DNA of 64,000 bases, from contig JAJRQO010000030.1 of the NCBI GenBank assembly GCA_024280215.1, forward strand, positions 25,711 to 89,710, given 5' to 3'. The DNA comes from Candidatus Zixiibacteriota bacterium (GTDB taxonomy: Bacteria > Zixibacteria > MSB-5A5 > GN15 > FEB-12). The position numbers and the translations under genes are program-made. This document shows positions 55,326-63,820 of the stretch, one piece after another (the stretch's first letter is position 1; every line of letters starts with the position of its first letter). Below the pieces are notes generated by a model. It was not told the origin of the DNA, made no database searches, and worked only from the letters and a program-made list of their open reading frames with translations.

Positions 55326-56606
55326 ATGGCACAACGATTGTCAAAATCTGATTCAAATCTATACCGTAAGACTGTCTTAAGTAATGGACTGAGGGTTGTA
55401 ACTGAAAAGATACCCTCAGTTCGTTCTATTACTCTTGGTGTATGGATGGATGTTGGTTCCCGCAATGAAACAAAAGATGAAAATGGCGTTTCGCATCTTA
55501 TTGAACATATGCTTTTTAAAGGAACCAAAAAACGAACATCAAAACAAATTGCCGCATCACTTGAATCTATTGGTGGGTCTATCAACGCCTTTACATCAAA
55601 AGAACAAACGTGCTATCTTGCTCGGATTTTAGATGAGCATTTGGTAGAAGCTGTCGATGTCTTAGCAGACATTACTTGCAATGCTACTTTAACTCCTATT
55701 AATTTAAAACGTGAGAAAAAAGTAGTATGCGAAGAGATCGTTGAATCTTTTGAAACTCCATCTGATCGGATTCATGAAATTTTTGCTCAAACTTACTGGG
55801 GTGATAGTTCAATCGGTCGCCCGATTTTAGGCGAGCTTGATAATATCACCGCAATGCCACGAGCAAAAATTGTCAAGTATATCAAAAATAACTACAAATC
55901 CGAATCAGTTGTGATTGCTGCTTCAGGTTCTATCTCCCATAATAAACTTGTAAAACTTGTCAAAGAGAACTTTGATTTTGCTAACGGGAAAGCATCTCAA
56001 TTTGAACAGGCTACTCGTGAAAAAGAACAGTCAGTTCAAATAACGACTAATGAAAATAATCAAATCCATATATGTCTGGGCTATCCTGGTGTTAATTATA
56101 CGTCTAAAGATAAACTGACCGCTCTTGCTATGCATGTTTCACTGGGTGGCGGAATGTCGTCAACTCTGTTTCAAAAAATTCGTGAAGAAAAAGGTTTGGC
56201 ATACACAGTCTTTACATATCTTGACATCTATAGAGATGCTGGTGTTTTTGGTGCTTACTTAGCAACCGACAAGAAAAATCTACAAGCTGCTGTTGATATT
56301 TCTTTAAAACAGATTGAAAACTTAAAGAAAAAACGATTAACAGAAGATGCCTTAGATAAAGTGAAAGCACAACTCAAAGGTCAATTAACTCTTGGAATGG
56401 AATCGACTTCATCGCGTATGAATCGGCTTGCACGTAATGAAATTATGCTTGGGGCTTATTATCCATTGAAGAAAACACTCAAAGATATCGACAAGATTAC
56501 AACATCGGATATACTCGCATTATCGAATTCTCTTTTTGATCGTTCAAAACTTGCTCTTGCAGTTTTAGGTCCTGTTGGAAATGATGATTTGAAAAATGTC
56601 ATCTGA
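55326..56606 (+). CDS. Zinc peptidase of family M16 (insulinase/PqqL-like)
   Basis: A 426-residue cytoplasmic-looking M16 peptidase. The inverted zinc motif HxxEH is in HLIEHMLFKGTKKRT (about residue 59), with the third ligand glutamate in VVCEEIVESFE about 75 residues later. The C-terminal half contains the partner-type domain with REEKGLAYTVFTYL (about 281) as in processing peptidases. It follows pnp without a gap; pnp-M16 adjacency is widespread. Substrate unknown. Confidence 0.9.
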   Translation: MAQRLSKSDSNLYRKTVLSNGLRVVTEKIPSVRSITLGVWMDVGSRNETKDENGVSHLIEHMLFKGTKKRTSKQIAASLESIGGSINAFTSKEQTCYLARILDEHLVEAVDVLADITCNATLTPINLKREKKVVCEEIVESFETPSDRIHEIFAQTYWGDSSIGRPILGELDNITAMPRAKIVKYIKNNYKSESVVIAASGSISHNKLVKLVKENFDFANGKASQFEQATREKEQSVQITTNENNQIHICLGYPGVNYTSKDKLTALAMHVSLGGGMSSTLFQKIREEKGLAYTVFTYLDIYRDAGVFGAYLATDKKNLQAAVDISLKQIENLKKKRLTEDALDKVKAQLKGQLTLGMESTSSRMNRLARNEIMLGAYYPLKKTLKDIDKITTSDILALSNSLFDRSKLALAVLGPVGNDDLKNVI

Positions 56607-57381
56607 TACTATTTTAAATACGTTTCAAAATATTAAGACGCTTGCTTTTCATAAAATGCAAACGTCTTTTTCTTTTAGTGCCAATAATTACTCTCCAAGA
56701 AGATTTGAAATACTGCTTAAATATTTAGTAGAAAATAATTACAACTTTATTTCAATCGATGATATCGGAGGAGAGATTAAAGGTAAATCAGTTTTGATAA
56801 CATTTGATGACGGCTATGCTCATCTATTTAAATATTTACCTCAGTTTATTCAAAAGTACAAAATCAAACCACTTATCTTTTTTCCAACAAACCAAATTGG
56901 AAAAGGTAACAATTGGGACTATTCTCATGTTTTTCAAAACTGTCCACATATGGATACTGGTTTAATAAAAGAACTGTCTAATGCTGGAGTAGCTTTTGGG
57001 TCTCACTCTCATCATCACTGTGACTTAACGGCTCTTACATTTAATCAGTTAACGAATGAGTTAACACGTTCAAAAAATATAATCGAAGAGCTCATCAATA
57101 AAGAAATAACATCAATTAGTTATCCGTTTGGGAAGTTTAATCAGAATGTTACTACTAAGTCAAAAGAGGTTGGCTACAAATTCGGTTTTACGATGAAATT
57201 TCCAAACAATGATAACACGTTTCTTACAATCGGACGGTTTCCTATCTATGGTTTTGACACGTTGTTTTCTATAAAACAAAAAATTGAACATGGTCTGTTT
57301 TACAAATGTGAACGTTTTAAATCATCTTGTATCAGCAAGCTTTCTTGCGGTACAGTCTTCTTGCAAAAATTCAGTAAATAA
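56596..57381 (+). CDS. Polysaccharide deacetylase family protein
   Basis: A 261-residue protein with a NodB-type fold. It shows VLITFDDGYAHLF (general-base and metal aspartates, about residue 72), GSHSHHHCDLTAL (metal HxxxH, about 136), and ISYPFGKFNQ near residue 174 as the RxxxP-like segment, with tyrosine-proline in place of the usual arginine-proline. It would de-N-acetylate a sugar polymer. No signal peptide is visible. It overlaps the M16 gene by 11 bases. Confidence 0.82.
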   Translation: MSSDTILNTFQNIKTLAFHKMQTSFSFSANNYSPRRFEILLKYLVENNYNFISIDDIGGEIKGKSVLITFDDGYAHLFKYLPQFIQKYKIKPLIFFPTNQIGKGNNWDYSHVFQNCPHMDTGLIKELSNAGVAFGSHSHHHCDLTALTFNQLTNELTRSKNIIEELINKEITSISYPFGKFNQNVTTKSKEVGYKFGFTMKFPNNDNTFLTIGRFPIYGFDTLFSIKQKIEHGLFYKCERFKSSCISKLSCGTVFLQKFSK

Positions 57382-57469
57382 TTTTATTTTCAATTCTACA
57401 ACTTCGCTTGTGTTTTAATCTATATACTGTATCCTATTGTCTTTGATATATAAAAAATAGAAAGAGTAG

Positions 57470-58840
57470 ATGACAGAAAACAAAACGATAAAAACCGACT
57501 ATACCGAAGGTTCGATTATACAGTCAATTCTCAAAATGGGACTCCCATCGATGATTGGCTTTCTGGCACATCATATTTATGCGATGGCAGATATGTATTG
57601 GGTCTCTCGTCTACCAAATAGCGAGCCATCAATTGCAGCTATTACTTTTATCACAAATGTACTGTGGGTTCTGTTCTCATTTAATTCTCTAATTGGTCCA
57701 GGTTCTGTCGCAATTATATCACGGAGGTACGGCGAAAAAGATTACGATAATACAGAACGAGCGATTAAAGAAACAATTATCCTCAAACTCTTTTTTGGGA
57801 CTCTCTTGGGGGCATTAGGTTGGTATTTTGTTTCGGATATGTTATCATTTTTGGGGGCTACTGGTAATGTTTTAGATTTAGGTGTTTCCTATGGGAAGAT
57901 ACTGCTTATAGGTCTTCCAATCATGTATGCGACCTATTCATTTTTTACTGCCATGCGTTCAATAGCCAACCCAGCTATTGCGATGGCGTTGATGATAGGT
58001 TCTAATATCTTAAATGCTCTTTTATATCCATTGTTTATTTTTGGATATTGGGGGTTTCCTGAGTTAGGGCTTCAAGGTGCTGCATACGCATCAATAATCA
58101 GTTATTCGCTTACCTTTATGCTCGGAGCAATTATATTCGGAACTAAATATACGAATGTTAGGATGCACCTTGTTGGAAAAACAACAGTTTCTCTTAAATC
58201 AATGATGCAAATATTAAAGATTGGGACTCCTGCGTTACTGGGAGAAATTTCTTTCTCTGGTTCAAGAATGTTGCTGACACCACTTATCGCAACATTTGGA
58301 ATGTCAGTAGTGGCTGCCTATGGAGTAGGAATTCAAGTCTTTGGGTTTGGAATAATGTTAATTGTTGGAATTGGGTTAGGCTTGTCATCGCTAATCGGTC
58401 ATAATTTAGGAGCTGAGAAAATTGAGAGGGCAATGACAACTGCTAATCAATCTTTGGTTTTGTCCCTTGGTATTTTAACTGTATTCGGATTGCTTACATA
58501 TTTCTTTGGCGAATACTATATGTCGATATTTTTCGATTCACCTGAAACAATCGCTATCGGAAAAGAGATGCTTCAAATATGGTCGTTTGGATTTCCTGCC
58601 TATGGTGTCTTTATTATGCTTGAGCAGATTCACTCTGGAGTAGGTCATAATAAGCCATTTATGGTCATGTCTGTTATTCATGGATGGGGATTACAGGTTA
58701 TTCCTGCTTTAATTGTAACATCATTTTTAGGTTTTGATAAGATTGCGGTTTGGTGGATATTTACTGTTTCTGGATATATCTCAGCAATGATATTTTACAT
58801 CTATTTCCGAAGGGGCAAATGGTTGACTGTCAAAGTTTAA
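57470..58840 (+). CDS. MATE family efflux transporter, copy 2
   Basis: A 456-residue membrane protein with about twelve hydrophobic segments and the same IxGSIIxxILKMGLP start pattern and LQGAAYASIISYS segment as other MATE exporters. It is clearly divergent from the copy at 18957, so this is not a recent duplication. AAAGAG precedes the ATG at 57470. Substrate unknown. It lies in front of the que operon but is separated from it by a dedicated promoter. Confidence 0.92.
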   Translation: MTENKTIKTDYTEGSIIQSILKMGLPSMIGFLAHHIYAMADMYWVSRLPNSEPSIAAITFITNVLWVLFSFNSLIGPGSVAIISRRYGEKDYDNTERAIKETIILKLFFGTLLGALGWYFVSDMLSFLGATGNVLDLGVSYGKILLIGLPIMYATYSFFTAMRSIANPAIAMALMIGSNILNALLYPLFIFGYWGFPELGLQGAAYASIISYSLTFMLGAIIFGTKYTNVRMHLVGKTTVSLKSMMQILKIGTPALLGEISFSGSRMLLTPLIATFGMSVVAAYGVGIQVFGFGIMLIVGIGLGLSSLIGHNLGAEKIERAMTTANQSLVLSLGILTVFGLLTYFFGEYYMSIFFDSPETIAIGKEMLQIWSFGFPAYGVFIMLEQIHSGVGHNKPFMVMSVIHGWGLQVIPALIVTSFLGFDKIAVWWIFTVSGYISAMIFYIYFRRGKWLTVKV

Positions 58841-58844
58841 CCTA

Positions 58845-58873
58845 TTGCTTTTTTCTCTATATTAGCGTATAAT
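58845..58873 (+). promoter_or_regulatory. Sigma70-type promoter of the que operon, leaderless geometry
   Basis: TTGCTT (58845-58850), a 17-base spacer and consensus TATAAT (58868-58873), then CACGTC and the ATG at 58880. Predicted transcription begins at the start codon, so there is no room for a preQ1 riboswitch or a Shine-Dalgarno. Confidence 0.65.
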
Positions 58874-58879
58874 CACGTC

Positions 58880-59272
58880 ATGAATGAATCAAGCTATGAA
58901 GGCAAGCAGGATGAAATCCGTAATTGGAAAACTCCTGAGATAGAAATTTTTGAAAATATCTATCCAGATAGAGACTACTCTATTACTATGACAATTCCAG
59001 AATTTAGTTGTGTCTGTCCAAAAACAGGCCTACCAGATTTTGCGACATTGACACTCAATTATTCCCCAGATGCAAACTGTATAGAGCTGAAAAGCTTTAA
59101 AGAATATCTTTTGGCATATAGAAACAAAGGGATTTTTCACGAGAACGTCGTCAATAAAGTTGTCGATGATATCGTTAAGGTAATAAAACCTCATCGGCTA
59201 AAGCTGGTCGGAGTTTTTAATTCTCGAGGTGGCATTCAAACAACAGTTCAACGCGATTATCAACGCAGTTAA
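58880..59272 (+). CDS. queF: NADPH-dependent 7-cyano-7-deazaguanine reductase
   Basis: It reduces the nitrile preQ0 to the amine preQ1 for queuosine. The 130-residue unimodular (type I) protein has FSCVCPKTGLPDFA with the nucleophile cysteine near residue 45, and IELKSFKEYLLAYRN plus FHENVVNKVVDDI, which match the QueF motif ELKS(L/F)K and FHE. First gene of queF-queC-queE-queD. The products of the next three genes make its substrate from GTP-derived dihydroneopterin triphosphate. Confidence 0.95.
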   Translation: MNESSYEGKQDEIRNWKTPEIEIFENIYPDRDYSITMTIPEFSCVCPKTGLPDFATLTLNYSPDANCIELKSFKEYLLAYRNKGIFHENVVNKVVDDIVKVIKPHRLKLVGVFNSRGGIQTTVQRDYQRS

Positions 59273-59281
59273 TAGGTTGTG

Positions 59282-59956
59282 ATGGATAAAGTTTTAGTTT
59301 TGCTAAGTGGTGGTATTGATTCTACTACAGCACTTTATGATGCTGTCAAAAAGTACGACACTGTCACAGCGGTCAGCTTTAATTATGGTTCTAAGCATAA
59401 TAAGCGTGAACTTATGTTTGCGACACATCATTGTAAAACATTAAATGTCCAGCATGAGATTATAGAACTCCCTTTTATGAACACTCTCTTTAAATCTGAT
59501 TTGTTGAAATCTGGTGGAGAAATTCCTGATGGGCATTACAAAGAAGACTCTATGAAACGTACAGTCGTTCCATTTCGAAATGGCATCATGCTTTCGATTA
59601 CAGCAGGTTTCGCCGAAAGTATTATGGCCGATGCGATTGTCATAGCGGCACATACTGGGGATCATACGATATACCCTGATTGTCGTGAAGAATTTATGAG
59701 TGCTATAGCACTTGCGATTAATTTAGGGACATTTGCTCATATCCAAATTTTGAGACCATTTATCGATATTGATAAAACTGATATTGTCAAAATTGGAAAA
59801 TCCCTCGATGTTCCGTATCAATATACATATTCCTGCTACAAAGGTTTTGAATTACATTGTGGAGTTTGTGGTACTTGCGTAGAGCGTATTGAAGCATTTA
59901 AACTCGCTGGTATCGAAGACCCAACTGAATACTCGGCTGATTCTAAGTCAAATTAA
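59282..59956 (+). CDS. queC: 7-cyano-7-deazaguanine synthase
   Basis: This ATP-dependent enzyme turns carboxydeazaguanine into preQ0. The 224-residue PP-loop protein has LSGGIDSTTALYDA (about residue 7), SFNYGSKHNKRE, VPFRNGIMLSI (about 98), AHTGDHTIYPDCR (about 123) and the zinc-binding SCYKGFELHCGVCGTCVER near the end. ATG 59282 is preferred to GTG 59279 because of spacing from AGG 59274-59276. Confidence 0.95.
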   Translation: MDKVLVLLSGGIDSTTALYDAVKKYDTVTAVSFNYGSKHNKRELMFATHHCKTLNVQHEIIELPFMNTLFKSDLLKSGGEIPDGHYKEDSMKRTVVPFRNGIMLSITAGFAESIMADAIVIAAHTGDHTIYPDCREEFMSAIALAINLGTFAHIQILRPFIDIDKTDIVKIGKSLDVPYQYTYSCYKGFELHCGVCGTCVERIEAFKLAGIEDPTEYSADSKSN

Positions 59957-59967
59957 TAGGTAGTATT

Positions 59968-60660
59968 ATGTTAATATCTGAGCTATTTTACTCAATTCAA
60001 GGTGAAGGGAAGCTGACTGGTCAACCGTCCTTGTTTATCAGAACCTCTGGTTGTAACCTCAGGTGTAATTGGTGTGACACAGGCTATGCTTCATGGGAAC
60101 CGTCTGGTGATGAGATGAGCCTTGATGCTCTAATTATAGAAGTCGAAAAAGTAACATCCAGCCATGTTGTTATCACTGGGGGAGAGCCGATGATAGCAAA
60201 AGAAATACATCTGCTATGTGAAAAGTTAAAATCTACAAAATCTCATATTACTATCGAAACAGCTGGAACTATTGCTCCTGAAAAAATCATTTGCGACCTC
60301 GCGTCTATATCTCCCAAGATGAGTAACTCGACTCCCGATAATAGAGCTTCTGAAGTATGGCAAAAACGACATGAAAGGGATCGGATTAATATTGAAGTGT
60401 TGCGAGAGTGGGTTGACAATTACGAATTTCAGCTTAAATTTGTGATTGATTCAGAGGATGACATAAAAGAAATATTCGAATTGCTTACTCAATTAGACCG
60501 TGACATTGCTCCGTATAATGTTTTGTTGATGCCACAGGGAATCACAAGTGAAGAGATTGATTCAAAGAAAATAATGGTGACAGATCTTTGTAAAAAATAT
60601 GGATTCAGATTTTGTGATCGCCTACATATTAGTTTATTTGGAAATAAAAAAGGAACATGA
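59968..60660 (+). CDS. queE: 7-carboxy-7-deazaguanine synthase
   Basis: This radical SAM enzyme contracts the pterin ring to CDG. The 230-residue protein has FYSIQGEGKLTGQPSLFIRT, the cluster motif SGCNLRCNWCDTGYASW (CxxxCxxC, about residue 31), ITGGEPM (about 71), SPKMSNSTP and the late LLMPQGIT. It lies between queC and queD. Confidence 0.95.
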   Translation: MLISELFYSIQGEGKLTGQPSLFIRTSGCNLRCNWCDTGYASWEPSGDEMSLDALIIEVEKVTSSHVVITGGEPMIAKEIHLLCEKLKSTKSHITIETAGTIAPEKIICDLASISPKMSNSTPDNRASEVWQKRHERDRINIEVLREWVDNYEFQLKFVIDSEDDIKEIFELLTQLDRDIAPYNVLLMPQGITSEEIDSKKIMVTDLCKKYGFRFCDRLHISLFGNKKGT

Positions 60661-60663
60661 AAT

Positions 60664-61119
60664 ATGCCATACAGAATTTGTAAAACGCTCGAAGTTGAAA
60701 ATGCACACATGCTTTCTAAACACCCTGATAATTGTAAATATCCCCATGGGCATAGCAGAAAGATAGAATTTATATTAGAGTCTGATTCTTTGGATTCCAA
60801 CGAAATGGTTTGTGATTTTAAAATTATCAAAGAAGCTTGTATAGATTTTGTCGAAAAATTTGACCATGCTATTTGTATGAATACCGTCGACCCAAAATAT
60901 CAGCAGTTTAAAGAAAATTATAATGACCGAGTCATTGGCTATGAAAATATGGATCCAACGACAGAAGTACTTGCTAAAGATATCTATGACCGATGTAACG
61001 AGCGTTTGGTAGAATATCGAAAGTCAGATACATCACGATTTAAACTTGGTGACAAGGTCAAATTGGTTTCGGTACGAGTCTGGGAGACAAGTTCAAGCTG
61101 GGCGGAGTACTCGGAATAG
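60664..61119 (+). CDS. queD: 6-carboxy-5,6,7,8-tetrahydropterin synthase
   Basis: A T-fold zinc enzyme of 151 residues. Zinc histidines are in ENAHMLSKH and PHGHSRKIEF, with the catalytic cysteine of CKYPHGH (about residue 22). MVCDFKIIKEACIDFVEKFDHAIC matches the family's DFxxLK...LDH region. It ends the que operon. GTP cyclohydrolase, which supplies its substrate, is not in the window. Confidence 0.93.
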   Translation: MPYRICKTLEVENAHMLSKHPDNCKYPHGHSRKIEFILESDSLDSNEMVCDFKIIKEACIDFVEKFDHAICMNTVDPKYQQFKENYNDRVIGYENMDPTTEVLAKDIYDRCNERLVEYRKSDTSRFKLGDKVKLVSVRVWETSSSWAEYSE

Positions 61120-61233
61120 CTGTTAGAAATAGTTTGAAAAAGTTGTTAAATTTTACTTGAAATATTTAAAAATTACTATACATTATCAATCTGCTAAGTT
61201 TACTACGTTTTTAAATAAACAGACAATGTTTGT

Positions 61234-61320
61234 GCCGGAGTGGTGGAATTGGTAGACGCCAGGGACTTAAAATCCCTTGCTCTTCGGAGCGTGCCGGTTC
61301 AAGTCCGGCCTCCGGCACCA
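61234..61320 (+). tRNA. tRNA-Leu, anticodon TAA, CCA encoded
   Basis: An 87-base class II tRNA: acceptor GCCGGAG/CTCCGGC, anticodon stem AGGGA/TCCCT with loop CTTAAAA (anticodon TAA, codon UUA), long variable arm TTGCTCTTCGGAGC and T-loop GTTCAAGTC. The discriminator A and the terminal CCA are encoded, unlike the other two tRNA genes in the window. Confidence 0.95.
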
Positions 61321-61329
61321 TAAAATATA

Positions 61330-61360
61330 AAAAACCCGAATCATACGATTCGGGTTTTTT
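61330..61360 (+). terminator. Intrinsic terminator after tRNA-Leu
   Basis: A perfect 13-bp stem (AAAAACCCGAATC / GATTCGGGTTTTT) with an ATAC loop, ending in T6, begins 10 bases after the tRNA CCA. It can work in both directions. Confidence 0.9.
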
Positions 61361-61377
61361 GTTTTTAATTATATCAC

Positions 61378-61407
61378 TTGATAAAAATTAAGAAATAACT
61401 TTATTGT
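61378..61407 (+). promoter_or_regulatory. Putative promoter of tRNA-Thr
   Basis: TTGATA (61378-61383), an 18-base spacer and TATTGT (61402-61407), 13 bases before the tRNA. The -10 is only a partial match, so this is tentative. Confidence 0.35.
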
Positions 61408-61420
61408 AAAAGTCTACAAT

Positions 61421-61493
<73 letters not shown>

Positions 61494-61586
61494 ATTCTTT
61501 CTGCTTAACTTATTAAAGAATATCCCTTTACACATAGACAACATCTTTATTGGTGAGAGTAAACTAAGCGAAAAGAGCATCTGATT

Positions 61587-62513
61587 ATGGAATGTAAATT
61601 AAAGAAGCTGGTGTTAATAGTCGATGATAAAGTAATGAAAACCGCATTGAAAGATTTTGAGTTTCATATAAGAGCTAAGAATCTTTCTCCAAAAACAATA
61701 TCAGTATACGGGGAGAGACTTGGTTACTTCTATAAATATATCAAATCTAAAGGTATAGCCTTTAAGGATGTTGATAAACATACAATTCAAGATTATATCT
61801 TATTTCAAAAGGATCGTGGTCTCAAAGATATTTCTATCAATGGACAGATATTAGTTCTCAGGATATTTTTTAAGTATCTATTTGAAGAAGAAATTATTGA
61901 TTTAAACCCAACAGAAAAAATACCTCTTTTAAAAACTGAAAGGAGAATAAAACCAATCATTTCCGAAGAAAATATGCAAAAACTTTTAACTGTACCTGAT
62001 AAAAGAACTTTTACAGGAATGAGAAATTTTTGTATGCTGATGGTTTTTTATGATACACTAATTCGTCTAGGAGAATTAACTAATATTAAGATAAAAGATA
62101 TTGATTTTGAGAATGGTACAATCTGTATTTTTGGTAAAGGTAGAAAAGAGAGAATTGTGCCTTTTGGAGCATCTACAGCAAAATATCTTCATCGTTTCAT
62201 AAGAAAAAGTAGAAAAGATATTCCTGGTGATGTTTTATTCTGTACTAAAGATGGACGTATTCTTGATTATCGAAATGTTGCAAGAATATTAGAGAAAATA
62301 GGAAAGCATATTGGTATTCACGTTAATCCACATCTTATTCGACATAGTGCCGCATCTCATAGGGCAATGTCAGGTATGCCAGCGTTTTTACTCCAAAGAC
62401 TCTTGGGTCATACTACAATTCAAATGACTCAAAGGTATGTACATTTAGTTGATGATGAGAAGTTAAAAGAAGCATTCAAACAATACAGCCCTTTAGATGC
62501 TATGAGAGTTTAA
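61587..62513 (+). CDS. Tyrosine recombinase/phage-type integrase
   Basis: A 308-residue protein with an N-terminal SAM-like core-binding domain (residues about 20-105, ALKDFEFHIRAKNLSPKTISVY) and a catalytic domain. The active-site residues are Arg in YDTLIRLGEL (about 160), Lys in FGKGRKERIVP (about 187), HxxR in PHLIRHSAA (about 251), His in LLGHTT (about 275) and Tyr in TQRYVHL (about 284). The full set is intact. It could be an element integrase or a XerC-like protein. The tRNA-Thr just upstream and the accessory genes downstream favour an integrase. Confidence 0.9.
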   Translation: MECKLKKLVLIVDDKVMKTALKDFEFHIRAKNLSPKTISVYGERLGYFYKYIKSKGIAFKDVDKHTIQDYILFQKDRGLKDISINGQILVLRIFFKYLFEEEIIDLNPTEKIPLLKTERRIKPIISEENMQKLLTVPDKRTFTGMRNFCMLMVFYDTLIRLGELTNIKIKDIDFENGTICIFGKGRKERIVPFGASTAKYLHRFIRKSRKDIPGDVLFCTKDGRILDYRNVARILEKIGKHIGIHVNPHLIRHSAASHRAMSGMPAFLLQRLLGHTTIQMTQRYVHLVDDEKLKEAFKQYSPLDAMRV

Positions 62514-62607
62514 TTGAGTGATTGTTTTATTAAAGAGTAATTGGAAGATTAGAATACTTTTAAGTAGAAATTTTTTGAAATTTATATATCTAAAGTTTAT
62601 AATAATA

Positions 62608-62632
62608 AAGGACATCGTTAAGAGATGTCCTT
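62608..62632. terminator. Bidirectional terminator between recombinase and accessory operon
   Basis: A 9-bp stem AAGGACATC / GATGTCCTT with a seven-base loop, lying between the recombinase stop (62513) and the reverse operon end (62661). T-rich sequence follows on both strands. Confidence 0.65.
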
Positions 62633-62660
62633 ATATCTTTTATGGAATTAAAGTAGTTGA

Positions 62661-62831
62661 TTACTTATTGTTTTTCGACAATATGTAATCTTTAAGTTGG
62701 TTAGTAAATTCTTCAGCACTACTTTCTCCATTAACAAATTTGAAAAGAGCTTTTTTACCAGCATTAAAAGTATCACTATTTTCTACACGATACCTATCTG
62801 GAATTTTAACTTTAGGTACTTCTTTTAACAT
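62661..62831 (-). CDS. 56-residue protein of unknown function
   Basis: A small gene on the minus strand from ATG 62831-62829 to TAA 62663-62661, with an exemplary AGGAGG (62842-62837) five bases before the start. The product is 56 residues, highly charged (start MLKEVPKVKIPDRYRV, end LKDYILSKNNK), with a likely helical second half and no membrane segment. It lies 31 bases after the GAF-like gene and is probably the third gene of that operon. No family recognised. Confidence 0.6.
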   Translation of the reverse strand: MLKEVPKVKIPDRYRVENSDTFNAGKKALFKFVNGESSAEEFTNQLKDYILSKNNK

Positions 62832-62862
62832 TTGCACCTCCTATATAAATTACGTTCATTTT

Positions 62863-63513
62863 TTACTTTTTTTCCCCACAGCATTTAAAAGAATGCCATA
62901 ACAATGGCCCAATGACAACACCAAACAAATCAATCTTATAATCTTTAAATGATTCTCCTATATGGTCATTTTCTGAATATAAGAATAATGCTCCACATCT
63001 TCTATCACCATAAAAAATTGGGGTACCTAAATATGATTTAGGCGCTAAACATCCAAATGAGTCAGGTGAGGAAACGCCAATTTTTTCAAACAGGTCACCT
63101 AAACCATCAACGTTAAATCTTTCAGTCTTTCCATCGTTGATGATATCACCAATGAAGTTCTTGTAAGTAGGAAAATTAAGAGTTTTAATTGAATCATCAA
63201 TTTTATTGTCTTTCAAGTTGACAACAACTGGATAAGAATCAGTAGATTCGATACCAGTTACAATCATAGCACCACACCCATTCTTTGAGCTTTCGATTCC
63301 ATATGCAACATTGCACATAAGTTGTAAAGACATAATAAGGAGCGTTTTTGAGTATTCTGTTAAATCAGGGTGAGTAGATATGCTGTTTTTAATGTCTTCT
63401 CTATAATGAATTTCTAAATTATTCCCAATTGTTACAAAAGATTGAATATACCAATGAAAAATTTCGTTCAGCATTTGATCTGTTGTAACATTCAGCATTT
63501 GATCTGTTGTCAC
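62863..63513 (-). CDS. GAF-domain-like protein
   Basis: A 216-residue soluble protein starting at GTG 63513, which overlaps the TGA of the upstream gene (GTGA). The C-terminal half reads LAPKSYLGTPIFYGDRRCGALFLYS, followed by a helix with a glycine/valine-rich turn, a pattern seen in GAF sensory domains. The N-terminus contains a duplicated eight-residue unit (TTDQMLN twice) caused by a 24-bp tandem repeat. The C-terminus has a CCGEKK tail that, with other cysteines, could bind metal, but this is weak. The ligand is unknown; the family call is tentative. Confidence 0.6.
   Translation of the reverse strand: MTTDQMLNVTTDQMLNEIFHWYIQSFVTIGNNLEIHYREDIKNSISTHPDLTEYSKTLLIMSLQLMCNVAYGIESSKNGCGAMIVTGIESTDSYPVVVNLKDNKIDDSIKTLNFPTYKNFIGDIINDGKTERFNVDGLGDLFEKIGVSSPDSFGCLAPKSYLGTPIFYGDRRCGALFLYSENDHIGESFKDYKIDLFGVVIGPLLWHSFKCCGEKK
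63467..63513 (-). repeat. 24-bp tandem duplication at the start of the GAF-like gene
   Basis: Two adjacent copies, 63467-63490 and 63491-63513, share TTCAGCATTTGATCTGTTGT and differ only at the end. The unit is 24 bp, so it keeps the frame and repeats eight residues. Each copy offers an in-frame ATG inside it. Confidence 0.9.
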
Positions 63514-63773
63514 TTTTTGATTCTCCTCTTTTTATTATTTCCCCCTGGCGGTAAAGGAATTCCAAGAGATTCTGGATTGTCAATTTTAGAAAGAAGTTCC
63601 TCTGGAAGTTTAATACTCACTTCATCAAGTCGCTCTTTTTGTTGAAGTAGATATGAGTCTATTGCAAGTCTATAAAACTCGGTTTTACTTAGTCTTGAGA
63701 TTTCAATGATCCTTTGAATTACTTCAGCTTGATAACTCTTTAAATCACCTGATAGCCTTTTGCTCGTTTTCAT
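63510..63773 (-). CDS. Ribbon-helix-helix-like DNA-binding protein
   Basis: An 87-residue basic protein. After a short N-terminal strand region, residues about 14-46 (AEVIQRIIEISRLSKTEFYRLAIDSYL) give the two-helix pattern with a polar turn (SRLSKTEF), as in CopG/MetJ/ParD-type ribbon-helix-helix repressors. The C-terminal half has LPEELLSKIDNPESLGIPLPPGG and a lysine/arginine tail. It heads the operon with the GAF-like gene, and 10-bp repeats at its promoter suit autoregulation. An antitoxin role is possible, but the partner does not look like a known toxin. Confidence 0.6.
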   Translation of the reverse strand: MKTSKRLSGDLKSYQAEVIQRIIEISRLSKTEFYRLAIDSYLLQQKERLDEVSIKLPEELLSKIDNPESLGIPLPPGGNNKKRRIKK

Positions 63774-63820
63774 CCTACTCCGCTATTATCGTCAAACTGT
63801 GAGCTAATCTTTATTAGTTT

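Noticed and set aside
58841..58879. preQ1 riboswitch before queF
   Set aside because: The stretch is filled by the -35, spacer and -10; no aptamer could be transcribed.
61234..61320. tmRNA or other RNA instead of tRNA-Leu
   Set aside because: The cloverleaf, long variable arm and TAA anticodon are complete for tRNA-Leu.
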